A DNA stretch of 64,000 bases from assembly GCF_019203985.1 (NCBI RefSeq), contig NZ_JAGSPD010000003.1, positions 62,001 through 126,000 of the forward strand, written 5' to 3'. The DNA is from Winogradskyella luteola (GTDB lineage: Bacteria; Bacteroidota; Bacteroidia; Flavobacteriales; Flavobacteriaceae). Within the stretch, counting starts at the first letter, position 1. Each line of letters begins with the position of its first letter. Made by a program: the position numbers and the translations under genes. The notes beneath the pieces were generated by a model. It was given only the letters and a program-made list of their open reading frames with translations, was not told the origin of the DNA and searched no databases. Below are positions 24,201 through 33,030 of this stretch, piece by piece.

Positions 24201-25055
24201 TCATGAAAATATTACAGTTTTATTATTGAATACCATTACTTTTCGGTTGGCATGAAGTTTTATGGCATTGGATAGAACAATCTTTTCCAAATCACGTCCT
24301 TTAGCAATTAAATCTTTAATAGAATACGAATGCGATACATGTGCAACATCTTGTTCTATAATAGGGCCAGCATCCAACTCTTCTGTTATATAATGACTTG
24401 TCGCTCCTATAATTTTTACACCTCTCTTGTAAGCTGAATGGTAAGGTTTCGCACCAACAAAAGCAGGTAAAAAAGAATGATGAATGTTAATAATTTTATT
24501 AGGATACTTGTCAATGAGAAGCCCAGAAACTATTTGCATATATCTTGCTAAGACAATAAAATCTATACTGTAAGATTCTAATAGCTCTAACTGTTTTAAC
24601 TCAGCTTCGCGTTTAGTTGTTTTTGAAACAGGAACATGGTAAAAAGGAATGTTAAAACTATCAGCAATAGGTTTTAAATCATTGTGGTTGCTCAATATAA
24701 AAGGGATTTCTAGAAACAATTCACCAGAATTATACCGCCCTAAAATATCGTACAAACAGTGGTCGTATTTAGAAACAAATAAAGCCATTCTAGGTTTCTT
24801 CTCTGCAGCATACATGCGCCACTTTAGTTGAAATTTGTCAGCCAAAGCAATGTTGAATGAACCCTTAAAATTTTCAATCGAAAAAGAATTAGAGTCAAAC
24901 TCACATTCCAAACGCATAAAAAAGATATTTTGCTCCCGATCTACATGTTGATCGATGTAAACAATATTGCCATCGTTATTGGCCATAAAATTGGTGACCG
25001 AAGCAATTATGTTTGGTTGGTCCTCACAATGAATCAATAATGTGATTTTATTCAT
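24201..25055 (-). CDS. purU: Formyltetrahydrofolate deformylase
   Basis: 284 residues. N-terminal ACT domain (about 1-85, LLIHCEDQPNIIASVTNFM), C-terminal formyltransferase-like domain with KYDHCLYDIL, IPFILSNHNDL, IVLARYMQIVSGLL, NIHHSFLPAFVGAKPYHSAYKRGVK (catalytic His in the HHSFLP motif) and DAGPIIEQDV. It hydrolyses 10-formyl-THF to formate and THF, balancing one-carbon pools and supplying formate for purine synthesis. It is divergent from icmF. Confidence 0.93.
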   Translation of the reverse strand: MNKITLLIHCEDQPNIIASVTNFMANNDGNIVYIDQHVDREQNIFFMRLECEFDSNSFSIENFKGSFNIALADKFQLKWRMYAAEKKPRMALFVSKYDHCLYDILGRYNSGELFLEIPFILSNHNDLKPIADSFNIPFYHVPVSKTTKREAELKQLELLESYSIDFIVLARYMQIVSGLLIDKYPNKIINIHHSFLPAFVGAKPYHSAYKRGVKIIGATSHYITEELDAGPIIEQDVAHVSHSYSIKDLIAKGRDLEKIVLSNAIKLHANRKVMVFNNKTVIFS

Positions 25056-25200
25056 AAAAATGAATTTAAATGAATTACCAAAATAGATTAAAATATAATG
25101 CTATTTTAACTCTCCTTAAATTTTAGATAATTGATGATTATAGTTATATTTTTTTGAATATTCCGTAAATTTGCCTCTCAATTAAGTAAGATTTTTACGA

Positions 25201-28200
25201 ATGGAACAAGTTGCGCCATATAAGCCAAAACATAAAGTACGAATTGTAACTGCAGCATCACTGTTTGATGGACACGATGCAGCCATCAATATAATGCGTC
25301 GTATAATTCAATCCACAGGAGTGGAAGTCATTCATTTGGGCCATGACAGAAGTGTAGAAGAAGTTGTTAATACAGCTATACAAGAAGATGCCAATGCTAT
25401 TGCAATGACATCTTATCAAGGTGGTCACAACGAATACTTTAAGTACATGTATGATTTGCTTAAAGAAAAGGGAGCTGGGCATATAAAAATCTTTGGAGGT
25501 GGAGGTGGAGTAATTCTACCAGAAGAAATCAAGGATTTAATGGATTATGGGATTACCAGAATCTATTCCCCAGACGATGGTAGAGAAATGGGGCTTCAAG
25601 GAATGATTAATGACTTAGTAATGCAGTCGGATTACGCCATAGGAGATCAGCTTAACGGTGAAGTGAAAGTCCTTCATAAAAAGGATCCAAAATCTATAGC
25701 TAGGGTAATTTCGGCAGCTGAAAACTTTCCAGATGTTGCAAAAGACACGCTTGAAATTATTCATGCAAAAAACAAAAACTCAAAAACACCTGTACTGGGA
25801 ATCACGGGAACTGGGGGAGCTGGAAAATCCTCATTGGTTGATGAATTGGTAAGACGTTTTCTGATAGATTTTCCAGAAAAAACAGTTGGTTTAATTTCTG
25901 TTGACCCTTCTAAACGTAAAACAGGAGGTGCATTATTGGGAGATAGAATCCGAATGAATGCCATTAATTCACCTAGAGTTTATATGCGAAGTTTAGCAAC
26001 ACGTCAGTCTAACTTAGCCTTATCTAAATATGTTAATGAGGCGGTTGAAGTTTTAAAGGCAGCTGAATATGATTTAATTATACTCGAAACATCTGGTATT
26101 GGGCAGTCCGATACTGAAATTCTTGAGCATAGCGATGTGTCACTTTATGTAATGACACCAGAATTTGGTGCGGCGACACAATTGGAAAAAATCGATATGC
26201 TCGATTTTGCAGACTTGGTCGCAATTAACAAATTTGATAAACGAGGAGCTTTAGATGCGCTTCGTGATGTGAAAAAACAATATATGCGTAACCACAATAT
26301 GTGGCATGCAGACCCAGATACAATGCCAGTGTTTGGTACAATAGCATCTCAGTTTAATGATCCAGGAATGAATACGCTTTACAAAGCGATAATGGATAAA
26401 TTGGTTGAGAAAGCCAAAGCAGATTTAGAATCAACATTCGAGATTTCTAAGGAAATGAGCGAAAAGATTTTTGTAATTCCACCAGCCCGTACACGCTATT
26501 TGTCTGAAATTGCTGAAAATAATCGTGCTTATGACAAAACAACGGATGCTCAGGTAGAAGTGGCTCAAAAGCTTTATGGCGTTTATAAAACCATTTGTTC
26601 CGTTGCTGTCATTTCGAACGAAAGTGAGAAATCTAACCTCACAAAAAACGGAATAGATCAAGAAGAGATTCTTCGCTCTGCTCAGAATGACAACGAAGAC
26701 TTTTTAAAACTACTTATTGCTGAATTTGATCGTGTTAAATTAAACTTAGATCCCTATAACTGGGAAATAATTACAGGATGGGACGAAAAAGTAAATCGCT
26801 ACAAAGCGCCAATCTATTCCTTTAAGGTTAGAGATAAGGAAATAAAGATTGAAACGCATACTAAATCTTTATCACATTCAGATATTCCAAAAGTCGCATT
26901 ACCAAAGTATGAAGCTTGGGGAGATATTCTAAGATGGTGTTTACAAGAAAATGTCCCAGGTGAATTTCCTTATGCCTCAGGGCTGTATCCGTTTAAAAGA
27001 ACTGGGGAAGATCCAACACGTATGTTTGCAGGTGAAGGTGGGCCAGAGCGTACCAACAGACGTTTTCACTACGTGAGTTTGGGTATGCCGGCAAAACGTT
27101 TGTCAACTGCTTTTGATAGTGTGACGCTTTATGGAAATGATCCAGATTATAGACCGGATATTTATGGAAAAATTGGTAATGCCGGTGTAAGTATCTGCTG
27201 TTTAGACGATGCAAAAAAGTTATATTCTGGTTTTAATTTAGCAGATCCGATGACTTCTGTAAGTATGACAATTAACGGTCCGGCACCAATGGTGTTAGGT
27301 TTTTTTATGAATGCAGCTATCGATCAGCAATGCGAAATCTACATTAAGAAAAATGGTCTAGAAGGTGACGTAGAGAAAAAGATTGAAAAAATCTATAAAG
27401 GAAAAACAAGACCGAGTTACAACGGAGATATTCCTGAAGGTAATGATGGCCTTGGATTGATGCTTTTAGGTGTTACTGGAGATCAGGTACTGCCAAAAGC
27501 CATATATGAAGATATAAAAGCCAAAACGATTGCTCAAGTTAGAGGAACTGTTCAAGCAGATATTTTAAAGGAAGACCAAGCACAAAATACGTGCATCTTT
27601 TCTACGGAATTTGCTTTACGCCTTATGGGAGACGTTCAAGAATACTTTATTGAAAATGGAGTTAGAAATTTCTATTCGGTTTCTATTTCTGGATACCATA
27701 TTGCAGAAGCTGGAGCCAATCCGATTTCGCAATTGGCATTCACATTGGCCAATGGTTTTACTTATGTAGAGTATTACTTAAGTAGAGGTATGGATATCAA
27801 TAAGTTTGGACCAAACTTATCCTTTTTCTTTTCAAACGGTATCGATCCAGAGTATGCGGTTATTGGCAGAGTAGCCAGAAAGATTTGGGCAAAAGCTTTA
27901 AAGCACAAATATGGTGCAAATCCGAGAGCACAGATGTTAAAATATCATATACAAACCTCTGGTCGCAGTTTACACGCTCAGGAAATTGATTTTAATGATA
28001 TACGAACAACGCTTCAGGCACTTTATGCGATTTATGATAACTGTAATTCGTTGCATACTAACGCTTATGATGAAGCTATTACCACACCAACTGAAGAGTC
28101 GGTCCGTCGTGCTATGGCTATTCAGTTGATTATCAATAAGGAATTAGGGTTGGCTAAGAATGAAAACCCAATTCAAGGCTCATTTATAATCGAAGAATTA

Positions 28201-28635
28201 ACCGATTTAGTTGAAGAAGCAGTTCTGATTGAATTTGACAGAATAACAGAGCGCGGTGGAGTACTTGGTGCTATGGAAACGATGTACCAGCGTTCAAAAA
28301 TTCAGGAAGAGAGTTTATATTATGAAACCTTAAAGCATAACGGTGAATTTCCAATTATTGGCGTTAATACGTTTTTGAGCAGTAAAGGATCACCAACAGT
28401 ACAACCAGCTGAGGTGATAAGGGCTACTGAGGAAGAAAAAGAATTTCAGATAAAAACATTAGAGCATTTACATAATGCTCATGATACTTCGGAATTATTA
28501 AAAGATCTACAGATGAAAGCTGTCAACAACAAAAATATTTTTGAAGCCTTGATGGAAGTTTGTAAGGTCTGTTCCTTAGGACAGATTACTTCGGCATTGT
28601 TTGAAGTTGGTGGGCAGTACCGTAGAAATATGTAA
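25201..28635 (+). CDS. icmF: Fused isobutyryl-CoA mutase-type acyl-CoA mutase (IcmF) with in-frame repeat insertion
   Basis: 1144 residues in three parts. B12-binding domain (about 1-150, [19 protein letters not shown], where His ligates cobalt), MeaB-like G-domain (about 195-440, Walker [14 protein letters not shown], then [17 protein letters not shown] and [10 protein letters not shown]), and mutase TIM barrel (about 500-1144, [64 protein letters not shown]). The fusion order B12/G-protein/mutase is IcmF, which interconverts isobutyryl- or similar acyl-CoAs. The segment 469-497 is encoded by an inserted inverted-repeat element. A -7 element TAAATTTG lies at 25166-25173. Confidence 0.9.
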   Translation: MEQVAPYKPKHKVRIVTAASLFDGHDAAINIMRRIIQSTGVEVIHLGHDRSVEEVVNTAIQEDANAIAMTSYQGGHNEYFKYMYDLLKEKGAGHIKIFGGGGGVILPEEIKDLMDYGITRIYSPDDGREMGLQGMINDLVMQSDYAIGDQLNGEVKVLHKKDPKSIARVISAAENFPDVAKDTLEIIHAKNKNSKTPVLGITGTGGAGKSSLVDELVRRFLIDFPEKTVGLISVDPSKRKTGGALLGDRIRMNAINSPRVYMRSLATRQSNLALSKYVNEAVEVLKAAEYDLIILETSGIGQSDTEILEHSDVSLYVMTPEFGAATQLEKIDMLDFADLVAINKFDKRGALDALRDVKKQYMRNHNMWHADPDTMPVFGTIASQFNDPGMNTLYKAIMDKLVEKAKADLESTFEISKEMSEKIFVIPPARTRYLSEIAENNRAYDKTTDAQVEVAQKLYGVYKTICSVAVISNESEKSNLTKNGIDQEEILRSAQNDNEDFLKLLIAEFDRVKLNLDPYNWEIITGWDEKVNRYKAPIYSFKVRDKEIKIETHTKSLSHSDIPKVALPKYEAWGDILRWCLQENVPGEFPYASGLYPFKRTGEDPTRMFAGEGGPERTNRRFHYVSLGMPAKRLSTAFDSVTLYGNDPDYRPDIYGKIGNAGVSICCLDDAKKLYSGFNLADPMTSVSMTINGPAPMVLGFFMNAAIDQQCEIYIKKNGLEGDVEKKIEKIYKGKTRPSYNGDIPEGNDGLGLMLLGVTGDQVLPKAIYEDIKAKTIAQVRGTVQADILKEDQAQNTCIFSTEFALRLMGDVQEYFIENGVRNFYSVSISGYHIAEAGANPISQLAFTLANGFTYVEYYLSRGMDINKFGPNLSFFFSNGIDPEYAVIGRVARKIWAKALKHKYGANPRAQMLKYHIQTSGRSLHAQEIDFNDIRTTLQALYAIYDNCNSLHTNAYDEAITTPTEESVRRAMAIQLIINKELGLAKNENPIQGSFIIEELTDLVEEAVLIEFDRITERGGVLGAMETMYQRSKIQEESLYYETLKHNGEFPIIGVNTFLSSKGSPTVQPAEVIRATEEEKEFQIKTLEHLHNAHDTSELLKDLQMKAVNNKNIFEALMEVCKVCSLGQITSALFEVGGQYRRNM
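26607..26692. repeat. Inverted-repeat element inserted in frame in icmF
   Basis: The DNA starts TGTCATTTCGAACGAAAGTG and ends CTCTGCTCAGAATGACA; the two ends are imperfect reverse complements over about 28 bp (TGTCATT..GA.....GA..AATCT on both). About 86 bp long, it adds roughly 29 codons ([11 protein letters not shown]...[10 protein letters not shown]) to the linker between G-domain and mutase without stops. The same TGTCA...TGACA class recurs at 29376-29444, 45789-46844 and 52132-52223. Confidence 0.82.
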
Positions 28636-28826
28636 ACAGAATTCTAATTTTGAAAAGCCTAGCGCATTCAAGATTTTGGATATTCTTTTATACCAGGAGA
28701 AGTTCAAGGATCTCAGATAGCTAAATGCTGTGTTTTAAGAATTAGTATGTACAGTTTTACTAAGCTAGCACTAAACTTAGTGCAGTCGAAGAGTATTTTA
28801 ATTTTTTTAAAAAAATGCAACATTTT

Positions 28827-28854
28827 TGCATCTTTTCATTCCATTTGCTGTCTA
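28827..28854 (+). promoter_or_regulatory. ECF-type promoter of DUF3703 gene
   Basis: TGCATC (28827-28832), 16-bp spacer, TGTCTA (28849-28854). This matches, in sequence and exact spacing, the site before the metallothionein-like gene (29210-29237). It overlaps an inverted repeat ATGCAA-N5-TTGCAT (28815-28831). The ATG of the gene is 20 bp downstream of TGTCTA. Confidence 0.6.
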
Positions 28855-28873
28855 TTGAGAAAGACAAATACCA

Positions 28874-29206
28874 ATGGACAAATTAAAGCAAGAATTTTAT
28901 CATCAATTAGATTTAGCAAAAGCGGAGTTGAAGCTTAAAAACTATTCAAAATCTTTTTATCATTTAGAAAGTGCTCATATTCTTGGACAAAACCACATCG
29001 CTAGGCATACAGTTAGTCATTTGTGGATGCTATATTATGGAATAAAAACGAAGAATGTAAAAGAGATTACAGGTCAAATACTTAGAATTTTGGCGTCACT
29101 ATTGTTTACTTTAATTTGGGTTCCTTTCGGAAACACAGGTGGATCTAATGTTTCTGCAATTAAGCCCATGCCAATAAGAAAAGAATTACAGAAATTTTTT
29201 AATTAA
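28874..29206 (+). CDS. DUF3703 family protein
   Basis: 110 residues with the DUF3703 pattern: helical start (LKQEFYHQLDLAKAELKLKNYSKSFYHLESAHILGQ), HTVSHLWMLYYGIKTKNVKEITGQILRI, a hydrophobic stretch ASLLFTLIWVP, then GNTGGSNVSAIKPMPIRKEL. The family is often found near metal or metalloid resistance genes; its reaction is unknown. Here it precedes a metallothionein-like peptide and a SigZ-like sigma factor on the same strand. Confidence 0.85.
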   Translation: MDKLKQEFYHQLDLAKAELKLKNYSKSFYHLESAHILGQNHIARHTVSHLWMLYYGIKTKNVKEITGQILRILASLLFTLIWVPFGNTGGSNVSAIKPMPIRKELQKFFN

Positions 29207-29209
29207 AAA

Positions 29210-29237
29210 TGCATCTTTTTAATAGTCTTATCGTCTA
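29210..29237 (+). promoter_or_regulatory. ECF-type promoter of metallothionein-like gene
   Basis: TGCATC (29210-29215), 16-bp spacer, CGTCTA (29232-29237), 28 bp before the ATG at 29265. CGTCTA is the classic ECF -10 form. It mirrors the site before the DUF3703 gene, so both are likely read by the sigma factor encoded at 29464 (inference). Confidence 0.65.
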
Positions 29238-29264
29238 CTGGATGAACATTAAAACTTTAAAATT

Positions 29265-29369
29265 ATGAAAACTATAAATGAATGTACTTGCAATTGCGAA
29301 CCATGTAATAATGGAAGATGCAAAGATTGTACTTGTGATAATTGTGCGTGTATAAATTGTAATTGTTAA
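29265..29369 (+). CDS. Metallothionein-like Cys-rich mini-protein, 34 residues
   Basis: ATG at 29265, TAA at 29367-29369. The product has 11 cysteines in 34 residues arranged as CTCNCEPC, CKDCTCDNCAC and CNC, spaced as CxC and CxxC like bacterial metallothioneins, with no aromatic residues. Such proteins bind Zn, Cd, Cu or Hg. No family hit can be named. It is followed 95 bp later by the SigZ-like gene, with an inverted-repeat element in between. Confidence 0.75.
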   Translation: MKTINECTCNCEPCNNGRCKDCTCDNCACINCNC

Positions 29370-29375
29370 ATTTAT

Positions 29376-29444
29376 TGTCATTTAGAGCGTAGTCTAGAAA
29401 TCTATAATATTCAGTATAACATTTTCACTACGCTCAATGTGACA
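29376..29444. repeat. TGTCA-type inverted-repeat element
   Basis: TGTCATTTAGAGCGTAGTCT at the left and TTTTCACTACGCTCAATGTG with ACA at the right are imperfect inverted repeats (TTGAGCGTAGTGAAAA on the reverse), 69 bp in total, lying between the metallothionein-like gene and the sigma factor gene. Confidence 0.7.
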
Positions 29445-29463
29445 CTTAAGTTATGTTTTAATT

Positions 29464-30003
29464 ATGACCACAAAAACAGTTTGGGATAAATATTCAGCAG
29501 ATATAAAGCGCTTCATTTTAAGCAAGGTTAAGGATGAAACAATATCTGATGACATACTACAGGATACTTTTATTAAAGTGCATACCAAACTTTATACATT
29601 AAAGGAAGGTGCTAAGTTAAAGCCATGGCTGTTTTCAGTAGCACGATATACTATTCTCGATTATTTTAAAACCTCAAAAAAGATGGTTGAATTAAATGAG
29701 TTTAAGGACGAAATTGATGCGCAACCGACAGAGCATACAGAAAAAGATTGTTTAAGAGGTATACTAATAAATCTACCAAAAAAATACAGAGCCCCTATAT
29801 TTTTATCTGATATTATGGGTTTTAAGCAAAAAGAAGTGGCGGAACGACTTAGATTACCATTACCAACTGTAAAATCTCAAATTCAACGTGGACGAAAACA
29901 AATTGCCCAAGGATTTATGGATTGTTGCGGCTATAAAATGAATAAAAAAGGGCATTTGGTTGGTGAACTTCAGGAAAAAGAAGATTGCAGGATTTGTAAC
30001 TAA
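29464..30003 (+). CDS. sigZ: SigZ-like RNA polymerase sigma factor (ECF) with Cys-rich C-terminus
   Basis: 179 residues. Region 2 about 10-75 (DILQDTFIKVHTKLY, KPWLFSVARYTILDYF), region 4 about 105-150 (LPKKYRAPIFLSDIMGFKQKEVAERLRLPLPTVKSQIQRGRKQI). A C-terminal extension after residue 150 holds C154-C155 and C175-x-x-C178 (DCCGY...EDCRIC), which may bind metal or sense thiol oxidation. No anti-sigma gene is adjacent, so the Cys tail could be the switch (inference). Convergent overlap of 4 bp with the gene at 30000-30395. Confidence 0.85.
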   Translation: MTTKTVWDKYSADIKRFILSKVKDETISDDILQDTFIKVHTKLYTLKEGAKLKPWLFSVARYTILDYFKTSKKMVELNEFKDEIDAQPTEHTEKDCLRGILINLPKKYRAPIFLSDIMGFKQKEVAERLRLPLPTVKSQIQRGRKQIAQGFMDCCGYKMNKKGHLVGELQEKEDCRICN

Positions 30004-30395
30004 AGTGTCATCATCCAATTACGCTGTAATGTTTTAAACTTTTTCAGTTCATCTTTTAGGATTGGTAAAAAGTCTTTTCCATTGCTTTTTGAACGCTCTA
30101 ACCGTCTGCAATTACTGTATAGTTTTGAGGTTAAACGTTCCAAACTTTCCAAGTGTTGGTGTTTTTTTTCAGAATAACGCTCACGCTCAGCATTAATAAT
30201 TTCTGGTGCTAAATTAGTGGATTGCTGAACAATATCTCCAGAGAAATAAATATCATTATCCTCCGAACCATCACTGTTTAAATACGAAAGGTCATGGTTT
30301 AAATAGGTAGAAATGCTTCGAGACAGCGTGATGATATCCATAGCCTTTCTGTATACAGGCAAATCCGATAAATGTGATGGTAGGTTATAATTCAT
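30000..30395 (-). CDS. Hypothetical helical protein (four-helix-bundle-like)
   Basis: 131 residues, mostly alpha-helical, with two long amphipathic stretches (PVYRKAMDIITLSRSISTYLN and EKKHQHLESLERLTSKLYSNCRRLERSKSN). The LPVYRKAMDII opening resembles the four-helix bundle S23-like/avd family that often occurs as orphan genes, but it is divergent. It is divergently transcribed from the Lrp-type regulator, with a shared operator between. Function unknown. Confidence 0.55.
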   Translation of the reverse strand: MNYNLPSHLSDLPVYRKAMDIITLSRSISTYLNHDLSYLNSDGSEDNDIYFSGDIVQQSTNLAPEIINAERERYSEKKHQHLESLERLTSKLYSNCRRLERSKSNGKDFLPILKDELKKFKTLQRNWMMTL

Positions 30396-30438
30396 TTTTT
30401 AATAGCAATTACAACGAAATTACGGACTAGATGCGATA

Positions 30439-30482
30439 TTTTACTTTAAATATTAAAGTAAAATTGTATATTTACTTTAATA
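30439..30482. promoter_or_regulatory. Palindromic operator between helical protein and Lrp gene
   Basis: Arms TTTTACTTTAA (30439-30449) and TTAAAGTAAAA (30453-30463) form a perfect palindrome with an ATA centre; a third half site TTTACTTTAATA follows at 30471-30482. Multiple phased half sites suit an Lrp/AsnC octamer, so autoregulation and control of the divergent gene are likely. Confidence 0.65.
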
Positions 30483-30511
30483 TTTATGTAATTAACATGT
30501 AATTTCTTTAA

Positions 30512-30955
30512 ATGAGTATAGATGGTTTAAATTGGAAGATTTTAAAGTGCCTGCAAGAACATGCACGAATGTCCAATGCTGAAATTGGTAGACGTGTTGG
30601 GATAAGTTCACCGGCTGTAAGTGAACGTATTAAGAAGATGGAAGATGCAGAGATTATTGAAGGTTATACCACTTTTGTTTCTCCCTTCAAAGCTGGCTAT
30701 CAGTTAAAGGCTATTGTAACGCTTCGTGCTTTTATGGGGATGCTTAAACCCTTCTTGGAAAAAGTAAAAACCTATGACGAAGTGGTTAATTGTTACAGAA
30801 TAACCGGTAATGAAAATATAGTGATGGAAGTGGTTTTAAAAAATCAGAAGCACTTGGAGTCTTTTATAGACCAACTGATTACCTATGGGGAGACTAAAAC
30901 CCAAATTGTATTATCTCATGTGGTAAAGCACAGTGAGGTAAAACCTTTGAAATAA
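30512..30955 (+). CDS. Lrp/AsnC family transcriptional regulator
   Basis: 147 residues: N-terminal HTH about 1-55 (LNWKILKCLQEHARMSNAEIGRRVGISSPAVSERIKKMEDAEII) and RAM domain about 65-147 that binds small effectors, with the VNCYRITGNENIVMEV segment. Such proteins usually sense amino acids and act as octamers. It lies downstream of a palindromic operator; no obvious amino-acid gene adjoins. Confidence 0.92.
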   Translation: MSIDGLNWKILKCLQEHARMSNAEIGRRVGISSPAVSERIKKMEDAEIIEGYTTFVSPFKAGYQLKAIVTLRAFMGMLKPFLEKVKTYDEVVNCYRITGNENIVMEVVLKNQKHLESFIDQLITYGETKTQIVLSHVVKHSEVKPLK

Positions 30956-30978
30956 AATGTATTTGTAATTTAAGTTCA

Positions 30979-32190
30979 TTATAAATTTTGTTTTATTCTA
31001 TGATGTAACCAATACGATAATATTACAGCTAAAACTCCGTAACCACCAGTTACTAACCAGTTAACTTGATAACCATAAAGATCTACTATGTCCAACCCAA
31101 ATTTTGGACTAAAAATATGTGCTAAAGAAAATGACATAGCGTACATGGCCATGTAACTCCCTTCTAAACCTTCCTTGGCACGCTGTAGAGCAAACTTATT
31201 GGTATAGGGGAAACCTAGCATTTCACTGAGTGTCATAAGTATTATACTTATAATTAATGTCCCGATCCAAAAGTTTTCATACAAAATAAAAAAGCTTGCT
31301 GTTAACAGTAAACAAGACATAATTATATGTTTTGTAATAGGAATTAGGCGTTTTTCTAAATAGTTTAGGAGTGGCATTTCAAAAACGACAATAATAGCTA
31401 CGTTCATAAATAAGATGATGCCTATTTTAAATTCATTGAGGTGGAATATCTCATCATAATATAACGGCAATGTTGTAAATAATTGAAAAAATGCCATCCC
31501 AAAAAGAAAACATATAACAGAATGGATCCAAAACGTAAGATCTTTATATACAATATTCTTATATAAATTGTTATATCTCTCCCTTGTTTGAGACGGTGTT
31601 GTCGTTGGTGATTTTACTAAGTAATAGAATAAAGATATGGCCACAATACAAGTTAACCCATCGATCCAGAATAAGAGATTGTAACCTTTGAGCACAATGA
31701 ACAAGCCAGCCAGGGTAGGACCAATTCCCATGCCGGCATTGATTGCCAATCTTAACAATCCTACCGATCTTGTTTGGTTTTCTTGTGTACTGTAAGCTTT
31801 TATAGCCACAAAAATAGCTGGCCGAAAAGTATCTGCAATAGACATGGTTATTAAAATACCAATACATAGCCCTAAAAATGAAGATATGTATTGTAATGCT
31901 ATAAAGTTTAATCCAGTTATAAACAAGCTAATAACCATTACCTTATAAAAACCAATGGCATCAGTCAGTTTGCCTCCCAGCCAAGATCCAATAACAGAAC
32001 CAATTCCGAAAAAGACAAAAACCCAACTGATTTCATTTATGGTAAACCCAAGATCGTTTTTTAAATAAAGAGAAAGAAAAGGTATTACCATAGTACCAGC
32101 TCTATTAACCAAACTTATTAGGGCGAGATACCAAATTTCTTTAGTTAATCCTTTGAAGGATTCAATGTAATTAAAGTAAAGCTTTTTCAT
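30979..32190 (-). CDS. MFS transporter
   Basis: 403 residues with about twelve membrane helices and the A-motif GSWLGGKLTDAIGFYKVMVISL between helices 2 and 3, and a loop at 190-210. The pattern suits a drug or metabolite efflux or uptake carrier of the inner membrane; the substrate cannot be told. The gene is preceded by a strong terminator hairpin (32205-32239) and a probable small RNA, so read-through or attenuation could control it (inference). Confidence 0.85.
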   Translation of the reverse strand: MKKLYFNYIESFKGLTKEIWYLALISLVNRAGTMVIPFLSLYLKNDLGFTINEISWVFVFFGIGSVIGSWLGGKLTDAIGFYKVMVISLFITGLNFIALQYISSFLGLCIGILITMSIADTFRPAIFVAIKAYSTQENQTRSVGLLRLAINAGMGIGPTLAGLFIVLKGYNLLFWIDGLTCIVAISLFYYLVKSPTTTPSQTRERYNNLYKNIVYKDLTFWIHSVICFLFGMAFFQLFTTLPLYYDEIFHLNEFKIGIILFMNVAIIVVFEMPLLNYLEKRLIPITKHIIMSCLLLTASFFILYENFWIGTLIISIILMTLSEMLGFPYTNKFALQRAKEGLEGSYMAMYAMSFSLAHIFSPKFGLDIVDLYGYQVNWLVTGGYGVLAVILSYWLHHRIKQNL

Positions 32191-32204
32191 GTTGGTTGTA
32201 TTAT

Positions 32205-32239
32205 AAAAATAAAAAGTCCGACGGTATCGTCGGACTTTT
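32205..32239 (-). terminator. Intrinsic terminator ending the intergenic RNA
   Basis: A perfect 12-bp stem, AAAAGTCCGACG with CGTCGGACTTTT around GTAT. On the minus strand it is followed by TTTTTATTTTT, 15 bp upstream of the MFS start codon. Confidence 0.8.
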
Positions 32240-32363
32240 AAATATTGTTTAATGGTATATAATTATAGCTACAATAGATAATGCATCCGAATGTTCTGCG
32301 GAGAAATCACACAGGTCTGCTTTGTATATCTATTGGTTCTCAACATTATTTTTGCTTGTTTAA
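32240..32363 (-). ncRNA. Probable structured small RNA (candidate 6S/Flavo-1)
   Basis: On the minus strand a -7 element TAGATTTG (32376 to 32369) would start a transcript near 32363 that ends at the terminator at 32205-32239. It contains a 9-bp closing stem CAATAGATA/TATCTATTG around a bulged inner part with CTGTG/CGCAG, giving a long imperfect hairpin with open centre, the general form of 6S RNA. Rfam has a flavobacterial 6S-like family (Flavo-1), and size and place fit, but I cannot run a covariance search. A leader acting on the MFS gene is the alternative. Confidence 0.4.
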
Positions 32364-32396
32364 CGATTCAAATCTACAATAAAATATGATAAGTTG

Positions 32397-32404
32397 TATT
32401 TTTG
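32397..32404 (+). promoter_or_regulatory. -7 promoter element of DUF1684 gene
   Basis: TATTTTTG fits TAnnTTTG and lies 20 bp before the ATG at 32425. Confidence 0.55.
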
Positions 32405-32424
32405 AACTTTAAAATAATTTATAC

Positions 32425-33030
32425 ATGAAGAATTTATTTTTACTTTTCTCAATCGTTTTTTCAGTAGGTTGTTCACAGGACAAACAAATGCTAAATGAAG
32501 AAACTGAGTGGCAAAAAGAACTAAATGCAGAGTATAAAGATGCTTCAAAATCACCTCTTAAGAAAAAAGATATAAAGAAGTTTAAGGGACTGGACTTCTT
32601 CAAGTTTGATTCAACCTATGTCGTTAGGGCAAATCTTAAACGAACACCAGATTCTAAATGGTTTAACATGAAAACCACGACGGATCGTGTAACCAAAGAA
32701 CGCATTTTTGGGATCATTACTTTTGAATTGAAAGATGTTAAGTATCAACTCAATGTATACCAAGGAAAAGAATTGATGCAAACTGAAGAATATCGAGATT
32801 ATTTGTTTTTACCATTTTTAGACGATACCAATGGAAATGAAAGCTATGGAGGTGGTCGTTATATCGATTTGCGAATTCCAGAAAATGATAGTTTAACAAT
32901 TGATTTTAATACAGCGTATAACCCATATTGCGCTTATAATGAAAAGTACTCATGCCCAATTGTGCCAAGGGAAAACTATATTGCTACAGAAGTAAAGGCA
33001 GGTGTTAAAGTGTTCAAGAAGAAATCTTAA
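32425..33030 (+). CDS. DUF1684 domain lipoprotein
   Basis: 201 residues. Lipobox SVGC (Cys16), then the DUF1684 core: EWQKELNAEYKDASKSPL, GIITFELKDVKYQLNVYQG, YLFLPFLDDTNGNESYGGGRYIDL, and the highly conserved NTAYNPYCAYNEKYSCPIVPRENY with a closing AGVKVFKK. The family is widespread and uncharacterised. Exported by the lipoprotein route; function unknown. Confidence 0.9.
   Translation: MKNLFLLFSIVFSVGCSQDKQMLNEETEWQKELNAEYKDASKSPLKKKDIKKFKGLDFFKFDSTYVVRANLKRTPDSKWFNMKTTTDRVTKERIFGIITFELKDVKYQLNVYQGKELMQTEEYRDYLFLPFLDDTNGNESYGGGRYIDLRIPENDSLTIDFNTAYNPYCAYNEKYSCPIVPRENYIATEVKAGVKVFKKKS

Noticed and set aside
28747..28938. Open frame of 63 codons before DUF3703
   Set aside because: It overlaps the ECF-type promoter and the first part of the DUF3703 gene in another frame and has no domain-like composition.
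32256..32340. Short coding frame (IYKADLCDFSAEHSDALSIV) inside the small RNA
   Set aside because: It has no start codon in frame and is better explained as a structured RNA with a closing stem.
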